Positions 57,621 to 64,000 of a stretch of 64,000 bases of DNA are shown piece by piece. The stretch lies in the NCBI GenBank assembly GCA_949987705.1, contig OX465282.1, positions 92,244,070 to 92,308,069 of the forward strand, in the 5' to 3' direction. The position numbers were made by a program, and so were the translations under genes. Each line of letters opens with the position of its first letter. Position 1 is the first letter of the stretch. Below the pieces are notes generated by a model that made no database searches, was not told the DNA's origin, and worked only from the letters and a program-made list of their open reading frames with translations. The stretch is from Thereva unica (taxonomy: Eukaryota; Arthropoda; Insecta; Diptera; Therevidae).

Positions 57621-57659
57621 TTTGGCCAGCTTTTCGGCCTTTTGCCCCACTGTGCAGCG

Positions 57660-59284
57660 TATTGTCCACCTATATCATGTGATAGCACACCTATAGACTT
57701 TTTCCTCTAGGGCTTCGTAAAATCCAAAGAGTACATAGATGAACCGGCTACGATTGAGAACTGCTCAAACGCGCCATCGAATATTGGAACTTCAAGATGG
57801 AATATGTTTGCCGCAGTGTAGCCAATGATAATGTGGAATGTAAAGAATGGTTCTTTGGTCTGATAGTGAAAATTATCCGATAAAATTACATTTTTTTTTA
57901 TTTTTGAAAAGTTGTTGGTAATTCATGAATACTGTTACCCCATTGATTATCTATAAGTAGATGCGTAATCATGGGACCTGCGAAGATGGCGGGTGTTCGT
58001 GTTTGGCGGCGCTAGCGTCTGCTTTATTTTTGCGGTTTGATCTTTCGGTAAAACTTGCAAGATTTGGAAGCTTTGGTTTGGAGTTTCGATAATATATAAT
58101 AAAAAAGCTGAGGGTTATCGATGATGTAAATAAAGTGTACATAAGGTATTTTCTTGGAACATTAAAATGAAATTGAATTTTTTTTGGCTGCGGCGCGGTG
58201 CCGTATACAAATTTGAGATATCGAATCTCATGATTTTTCAGTTTTCGGACTTTTTGATTTTATGAGACTTATTTGCATTAGTAGCGAAAAGTCCATTCGC
58301 AACGCAAAGTAATGGGAGGGGGAGGGGTGTCGAAACACCGTTTTGAAACGATTTCTCTTCATGTTTTTTGGTGGCTGATTATGAAAATCAGCAGGAAATT
58401 TTAGGACAACAATAAAATATGTTTGTACCCTTAAAAATGTAAAATACACTCCTTTTAAGGGGTTTTCGCGATAATTATAATACTCAAATTAAATGCACTC
58501 TTTTCTATATTTCTATAGCGGAAGGTGGTTGATTTATATTTAATCTAGCCAAATTTTATCAAGCATTAAGGGGATAAAACTACCCTTTAATTGAAGTAAT
58601 ACATATTTTAAAAATAAACTTTATACAGCAGCTTTTTTCTGCGTTTTGGTATTGCTGCTGCCACCGGATTGCAGGTTAAGTATTAAGAAGAAATAAATCA
58701 TTTTCAACCACCCCTAGATATACCTACAGGTTGTTTTTGAAAAATGATTCAAATATTTTTATGTGTTTAAATTTTATTTTTGATGAAATATCAAAAAAAA
58801 AAATTGGAAAAGTTATTATAACCTCATTTTCAATGGGGTGAGAATCCACCCTTGAATCAAACCAAAATCAAAAAAAAACTTGAAAAAAAGTTGCACGATT
58901 TTTGAACAAATTTCCCAAATTTCCATTGTCTTGCAGTAAGATTAGTACAAGGTTGGAATAGGTTAACCATTATCGGCGTTGGGGGGGGGGAATTGGCGAG
59001 GATTTCTGCGTTTGAATTCTTGGATGTTGTAGGGACTCGGAAATACTAACTGATTATTCCCGAATCAAGTTGTTCTTTTTAGAAACGAATTGCTATTTTG
59101 TAGAGGGCCCGAAAAGATGGCTGCAGGTGGAAGGAGCGAGACGAGTTATCTAATTTGGTGCTGAGGGAATAAGATTGCCGTGCAGTCAGGAGAGGGTTTA
59201 TTTCGATGGTACAGAGATAGTGGCGATAGAATGTTGTATATTTAGCAAGTAATTTGTTGATCTACACAGGAAGGACCAAGATTT
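57660..59284. other. No gene recognised
   Basis: At about 57942-57972 ATTATCTATAAGTAGATGCG has an inverted near-copy at about 61266-61295, and a GCGGTGCCGTAT word near 58195 has an inverted counterpart near 60920; these may be the ends of an old 3.3 kb element. TTAAGGGGTTTTCGCGAT-like sequence near 58460 resembles 13910. A ten-base G run lies at about 58981-58990. Confidence 0.35.
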
Positions 59285-59531
59285 GAGTCGCTCAGAGGCC
59301 AATGCGGTTAAGTCCATTTTTGATACTTCCAGATTTTTGCAAATTTTAATGCAATAAATGGGTTTCTTCATTGTTATTAAAGGATTCACTTGTTACTACT
59401 TTTTTTCAGTGTCAAGTAGTAACAAGTGAATCCTTAATTAACAATGAAGAATACCATTTATTGCATTTAATTTTGCAAAAATCTGGAAATATCAAAAAAT
59501 GGATTTAACCGCATTGGCTTCTGAGTGACTC
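59285..59531. repeat. 247-bp foldback, arms of about 115 bp
   Basis: GAGTCGCTCAGAGGCCAATG at the left is inverted at the right (CATTGGCTTCTGAGTGACTC). The arms stay complementary through GGATTCACTTGTTACTAC with about ten differences, loop about 15 bases. The arms are imperfect, so it is older than the 3.7 kb hairpin. Confidence 0.8.
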
Positions 59532-60539
59532 ATTCATTGATTGTCAATTCGCCTTCGACGATAACTTCGGAAGTTTACGGGATAAAACTGATAAAAGTGT
59601 TTAAATATTCTCCGTTTTTACAACCCAGCGGGAAATGTAATGGCTATCTTTTTGACTGCACTGCACGATCCACACCGAACGAATTTGGAGGACGGAATAA
59701 ACTCAAGAAGAGAGGCTTCGACAAGACAAAGAATAATAAAAGCACATCACATTTCCAACGAAAGTAATTCACAAGTAAATGTAAAATGTAGGTCAATGTA
59801 AAGACCTCAATTTTACTAAATTTGCAGTAGAATTTTTCAATTACCATGTAAGCGGTTACACAAATCATTAATGAATTCTTGGGTTACCTGAGTAGCCCCT
59901 CGCTAGTTTTCCTGCTGGGAGCCTTTGATTTGTTACATATACATAGGGTGTTAGTAATACTCTATTTACAAATTTTATAGCGCCAAACTATTAGGAGTCC
60001 TAGCATACGTGACAGACCCTGTACAAGCAGTTGCGGAAAAATTGTAAAGATGAGAGGATGAATATTAACAAAACTAGTTAATACTAAGTAAAGCCGGTTT
60101 ATAGTACACTTCAGCCTGTCCCTGTTATGCTGTCTGTAAATTTTGGAAAGAAGGATTCAATTGTTTTACAGTTCCAGGATGATATATTTATGTGGATCTA
60201 TCATTATAGCCAAGGTCCTAAATCCAAAGCAATGCCTGAATGCGAAAGGATCTTTTTGATTGAAAGCCGTGAATTATGCCTACTGGGGACACCACGATAT
60301 AAAAAAACGCGCCCTGTACTCGACCTCTTAGGTGGTGTTGAAGAGAGTGCACAAGACTTAATATATTTATAAAGCACTTACAATTCCTGGTGCGTTATAA
60401 ATTTTAAAATATTCTTTTGGAGTAAAGTGCGACAGTTTAGCATGGAATGGTTTTACATAAAGAAAGATTTTACTTTTCCCATATCCTTAAACATTAAATT
60501 TTAATGATGAGGCAAAATACTTCATTGCCTGGGATACTA
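59532..60539. other. No gene recognised
   Basis: Frames 59525-59767 and 60127-60372 plus (80 and 81 codons) show no motif I recognise. No repeats seen. Confidence 0.4.
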
Positions 60540-60541
60540 TA

Positions 60542-60799
60542 TCGAGCCCTTCCCGCCGTTTTATCGTAAGCGACATTTTTTCGAAAATTCGTTTTTTACC
60601 GCAAACGGCGTTAATTTAACCTTCGAAACATACCACCAATTTTGACATTAATCGGATAATAGACTAGCCTAACTAATAAAATAATTAGCCTAACTAATTT
60701 CAGCCCATTACAAATAACAGATACAAAAATAAGTAAAAAAACCTTCTCCTGTAAAATTTACCTTTTGTCGGTTACGATAAAACGGCGGGAAGGGCTCGA
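60542..60799. mobile_element. 258-bp MITE with TA duplication
   Basis: The first 28 bases (TCGAGCCCTTCCCGCCGTTT onward to 60569) are exactly inverted at the right end. TA flanks both sides (60540-60541, 60800-60801). AT-rich interior with a doubled TAGCCTAACTAAT word. Tc1/mariner-type by its duplication. Confidence 0.9.
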
Positions 60800-60801
60800 T
60801 A

Positions 60802-61847
60802 TGATAAAAACCTCTTCCATATGTAATTTAAAACTTTTTACTGAAATTTTCTCAGGCTCAACTTTTGGTCGAAAATAGAAAAATTTTTATATTCTGTACC
60901 AAGCAGAAATTAAAATTTGCGGCACCGTATCCACCTGCAGACAAAAAAAATATGATTTCATAAAAAAATAAAAATCTTCCACGACTAAATTTTTCCCTAA
61001 ACCTGAAAAATCGTTTTTAAACAACACAACAACAAAAATTCCGAAAATTTTGCCTCAAAGAACGGCAGGCGCAATCGCAAGTAGATATATCCCAATTCAT
61101 GCGATTGCTATATACATGAATTCAAAAGTTCAATGTACATAAGCAGCGAAACCGATAGACAGCTTTTATATATTTCGAAAGCTCTTGAGTCTCAGTTTTA
61201 ACATGGATTTTTGAAATCAGTGTAAGTAAGGCCATCTATGTCCAAAGCCCGCAAACAAGGTTACGTATCTACTTATAGATAATCAATGGTTACCCCGAAT
61301 TCACGAGCTTCAGTTTAGTTCAATTCGCATAAATGGATTCATTGGCTGGTATGTTCAGTTTGTGCTTCAAATTGTAGTTGCTTTTTCGCCAGACGTGAGA
61401 AATGCAAAAGCTTACTGGAATGGCATTCCTTTATTCCAGTTGATTACACCCATTTGGGCGACCTTTTACGTTCAACATCAATTTTATGTTCTGTTGGGCG
61501 GACTCAGGCTTGATTTTTGCTGAGTTCATTTTGTGAAAATGTATGGGAACTGAAGCTAAAATTGAAGTTCAGTACACCAATTTGCTCCAACTTGCGCAGT
61601 ATAGACTGTGAACGCGGTTTATAAGTTAAAGAAGTGTTATGTTTAAATTTAAAGCGGTTTTTGTTACTGAAAAAAACCGGTTTCCGAATTGCTTAATTTT
61701 CTTTTAAAAACCGACAAAGCCTAGTAGGAACGGTCAGCTTTAAGTAAAAATAGCGAGACTATCATTTAGTGTAAGGAAAAGTTCTGCAGGTTTTAAAACT
61801 AAATAAATCATTTTTTGAGGTACGTTTGGACTAGAACTGCCACGGGT
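60802..61847. other. No gene recognised; dispersed repeat
   Basis: About 61290-61530 is an inverted match to 20640-20880. Around 61660-61720 an AAAAAACCGGTTT cluster resembles 51140-51215. No protein-like frame. Confidence 0.45.
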
Positions 61848-61897
61848 CACAGTGGGGCAAAATGCCAAAAAGCTGGCCAAAAGTCGAAAAATCGAAG
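61848..61897. repeat. Solo terminus of the CACAGTG family
   Basis: CACAGTGGGGCAAAATGCC followed by AAAAAGCTGGCCAAAA and CGAAAAATCGAAGT matches the left end at 51698 for about 50 bases and then switches to LINE B3 at GTTGTTGCGGC. The rest of the element is missing. Confidence 0.8.
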
Positions 61898-63790
61898 TTG
61901 TTGCGGCTTCTGCTAGTAGGGTTCTCCTCCACGTTGTTCTCGGTCTTCCGACTCGACGGGATCCTTGCGGATTCCACTCAAGGGCCTGTTTGGCTAGATT
62001 TTCGTGGCCAACCCAATTTCATTTCCTTCGCCTGATTTGGCCGTCTATCCTTTCTTGCACTGCACCATAGTTCTTCGTTTGAAATTCTATCTTGCCAGCG
62101 GATTTTTAGGATACGACGCAGGCATTTGTTGATGAAAACTTGTAGGCGCCCTATGATCAATTGGGTGACTTTCCATGTTCCGCAACTGTACAAAAAAACT
62201 GCTTTAACGTTGGAGTTGAACAGCCGCAGTTTGGTGTTAGTTGAAATCTGTGTTGATCTCCATATGCGGAACAGGAATGCATATGCGCCTCGTGCTTTAT
62301 TTATTCTAGAACTGACATCTTCTTCTGCAACATCATTTTCGTCAATAATACTACCGAGGTAGCAGAATTTATCTACCAGTTCCACGTCACGATTATTCAG
62401 TGCTGTCCGTTCAATAGTGTTTGCATTTATCCGCAGTTCTTTTGTTTTAGTAGGATTTAGCCTTAAACCTGCTGGACTACTTTCTGTTGCGAAATTGCTT
62501 AACATGTTTTTCAGGTCCTGATGTCTGTGGGCCAGCAAACAGATATCATCCGCGTAGTTGGGATCCTTAGGACGATCTAGCAAACCCCATTTTATGCCGC
62601 CTGTTTTACTATCTAGAGCGCTGACAAGGATGTCATTTATTACTATAAGAAATAGTGAATGCGAAAGTAGGCATCGTTGTCATACTCCTGAGCTCACCTC
62701 GAAGCTGTCGGATAATTTTCCTTTGTGGAGAACTCTGCGTTTAGAATTGTTGTATAGGGCTTTTATCAATTCTACTATTTTATCAGGCAGTGCACGTCGT
62801 CGTATTGCCTGCCATATAAAGCTCCTATTAACCGAGTCGAACGCTTTCTCAAGGACGTAGCCAACATTTTGCTTCGGAGGGGGTTATTGTAAGAATCATA
62901 ATAATGACCTGTGTAAATAAGACCGTTCCTTCTTCCTCTATACTTTTTTTATACACATAGTCATCTAGATATTTTTCTTTTCTTCGCGCATTTAAGTAAA
63001 TGAAAATTACAAATAAATAAACATTGCGCACATATGAATAAAACATGCACTAATGTATTTTGCGCATGAAAAATCGACTTTTGAGCAATCTCAGCTCGTT
63101 AGGTTCGAGCTATACATCGCTGCCGCAAAAGTATTTCTAAGAAAAATAAAGCGATTTGAATGGTGTTCTGCCTATCTCAAATTTAGTATAAAATTTAAGA
63201 AAAATTATTATTGCATATGGACCACGTTTAAGCGAAATAGAGGGGAAGTTTATATGCATAAATTTCAAAAATTATGCTATTATTTGATTATTTGATTTTT
63301 CATGTTATCTGCCATGTTTTTTTCTTCGGGAGGGGTTCAAACCCCCAAAACCCCTCACCTGGCTACGTCCTTGCGCTTTCTCATAATCTACGAAAGCAAG
63401 GTAAAGGAGGGATCGGAATTCAATAGACTGCTCCACTATTATTCTCAAGGTATTGATATGATCAATGCATGAGCAGCTCTTCCTGAACCCGGCCTGCTGC
63501 CTCCTAAGAGTTCGGTCTACTGCCTCTCTTATCCTAGATAGTAATATATGGGGCAAAATTTTACCCACAGTAGATAATAAACAGATGCCTCTCTCATTGT
63601 TAGGTCCCCCTTTTTTGGTATTTTGACTATGATACCTTCAGTCTAATCCTCCGGAAAGGTACAGGTGTTCCATGCTATTTCCAGGACTGGCTGAAGCGCA
63701 TCGGCTATGGGGCTTGAATCGGCTTTCAACAATTCTGGCGGGATGCCATCTTTGCCAGCTGCTTTACCATTGGCCATTGCACGAATTGCG
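61898..63790 (-). pseudogene. LINE B, copy B3: truncated and split by an insertion
   Basis: Minus-strand homology to B1 runs from AMANGKAAGKDGIPPELLKA (about 63790) through CSCIDHINTLRIIVEQS and LAFVDYEKA, is interrupted by a 523-bp insertion at 63373-62851, and continues through YADDICLLAHRHQD, GLRLNPTKTKELRIN and ILKIRWQDRISNEELW to WLLAEA-equivalent codons near 61898. Both the endonuclease and the extreme 3' end are missing. Frameshifts lie near 62700 and 63600. At 63790 it passes abruptly into a plus-strand piece of element A. Confidence 0.85.
62851..63373. mobile_element. 523-bp non-autonomous DNA element
   Basis: Ends AAGGACGTAGCCAAC and, inverted, CAAGGACGTAGCCAGG. CGCTTTCTC is duplicated on both sides (62842-62850, 63374-63382), and LINE B1 provides the empty site (GAACGCTTTCTCATAATC). 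Subterminal GGAGGGGGTT pairs with AACCCCTCCC at the other end. The 8-9 bp duplication would fit hAT or MULE. Confidence 0.88.
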
Positions 63791-64000
63791 CTAGTATTTA
63801 CGAAAATCATACAATCGAGGCTACAGAAACATCGAGGGCAAACAAGCCGCAAAGAAGAAGCTGGATTTTGACCACATCGAGGATGTATTGATTCGCCCTC
63901 CGTCAGCTAATGGAAGAAATAATTCGTTGCGACAGTCGAACTGTAGTCGTTTTCATCGATTTCAAATGCGTTTTTGGTTGCATCGATTGGAACAGCTTGT
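63791..64000 (+). pseudogene. RTE-like element A, copy A3 (partial, runs off window)
   Basis: The plus strand matches A1/A2 RT: VFTKIIQSRLQKHRG at the start, then AGF.PHRGCID, VVVFIDFK-like and CIDWNSL, with stops and small indels compared with A1. It begins exactly where LINE B3 ends. The rest lies beyond 64000. Confidence 0.8.

Larger units (their letters stand above)
51698..57654. mobile_element. 5.96 kb element with CACAGTG termini (Transib-like)
   Basis: The left end CACAGTGGGGCAAAATGCC is inverted at the right end as CACAGTGGGGCAAAAGGCC, and both continue into AAAAGCTGGCCAAAA (about 36 bp, two mismatches). CAGCG is duplicated outside (51693-51697, 57655-57659). A 5-bp GC-rich duplication and a CACAGTG heptamer are features of Transib elements, the relatives of RAG1. 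No Transib transposase was recognised inside, which holds a Helitron end, LINE B1 and a 122-bp array. A third terminus of the family lies at 61848. Confidence 0.7.

Noticed and set aside
51140..61720. AAAACCGGTTT clusters at 51140 and 61660 as ends of one very large transposon
   Set aside because: Similarity is limited to short self-complementary words and no flanking duplication was found.
1..64000. tRNA or rRNA genes
   Set aside because: I scanned for cloverleaf-type A/B box arrangements and conserved rRNA blocks by eye and saw none convincing; a tRNAscan-SE run would settle it.

Overview
This is a 64 kb piece of arthropod nuclear DNA, most likely insect. Coding pieces are split by short GT-AG introns. 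The host-derived pieces are animal genes: a C-terminal beta-1,3-glucan recognition protein (GNBP) piece and an EFL1-like translation GTPase piece. The transposon mix (RTE-like LINEs, PIF/Harbinger with a MADF-BESS partner, P/THAP, Helitron, Tc1/mariner, hAT) is typical of insects. I see no complete single-copy host gene. Almost everything recognisable is a mobile element or a fragment of one, often nested.

Layout. 0.9-3.6 kb: RTE-like element A, copy A1 (minus). 3.7-3.9 kb: a perfect 77-bp-arm hairpin. 4.2-8.8 kb: a decayed PIF/Harbinger transposase (+) facing a three-exon MADF-BESS gene (-); the large intron of the latter holds a complete Helitron, which itself holds a 250-bp TA-flanked MITE. 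8.8-12.4 kb: no gene seen. 12.4-13.8 kb: a deleted copy of LINE B carrying three different MITEs. 14.4-15.9 kb: two more inverted-repeat elements. 17.7-20.5 kb: a LINE B fragment and a second complete Helitron with helicase remains.

22.5-34.6 kb is the most striking part: a 12.1 kb unit bounded by 26-bp identical terminal inverted repeats and a 7-bp target duplication. It carries an intact 909-residue THAP/P-type transposase (-). Its other half carries, on the plus strand, an EFL1-like fragment joined almost directly to the last two exons of a GNBP. A very young Ty3/gypsy element (345-bp LTRs that read as identical, TSD CAAGC, intact 1430-codon gag-pol) sits inside the EFL1 fragment.

35.6-37.8 kb: element A copy A2. 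38.9-45.7 kb: LINE fragments, a 5'-truncated jockey/LOA-like tail with a 12-bp TSD, a Tc1/mariner-like element with arms of about 400 bp, Helitron helicase remains and two sister MITEs. 46.5-49.6 kb: a complete Helitron made mostly of about 21 copies of a 118-bp repeat. 51.7-57.7 kb: a 5.96 kb unit with CACAGTG termini and a 5-bp TSD (Transib-like), containing a Helitron end and an intact full-length LINE B (991 codons). 57.7-64 kb: hairpins, a MITE, a third LINE B copy split by a 523-bp insertion, and at the edge a plus-strand piece of element A.

The parts do not form one pathway. The window records successive insertions, and nesting gives their relative order. Apparently intact reading frames with potential activity are the P-type transposase, the gypsy gag-pol and LINE B copy B1. 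All family calls rest on reading motifs by eye; no database search was run.
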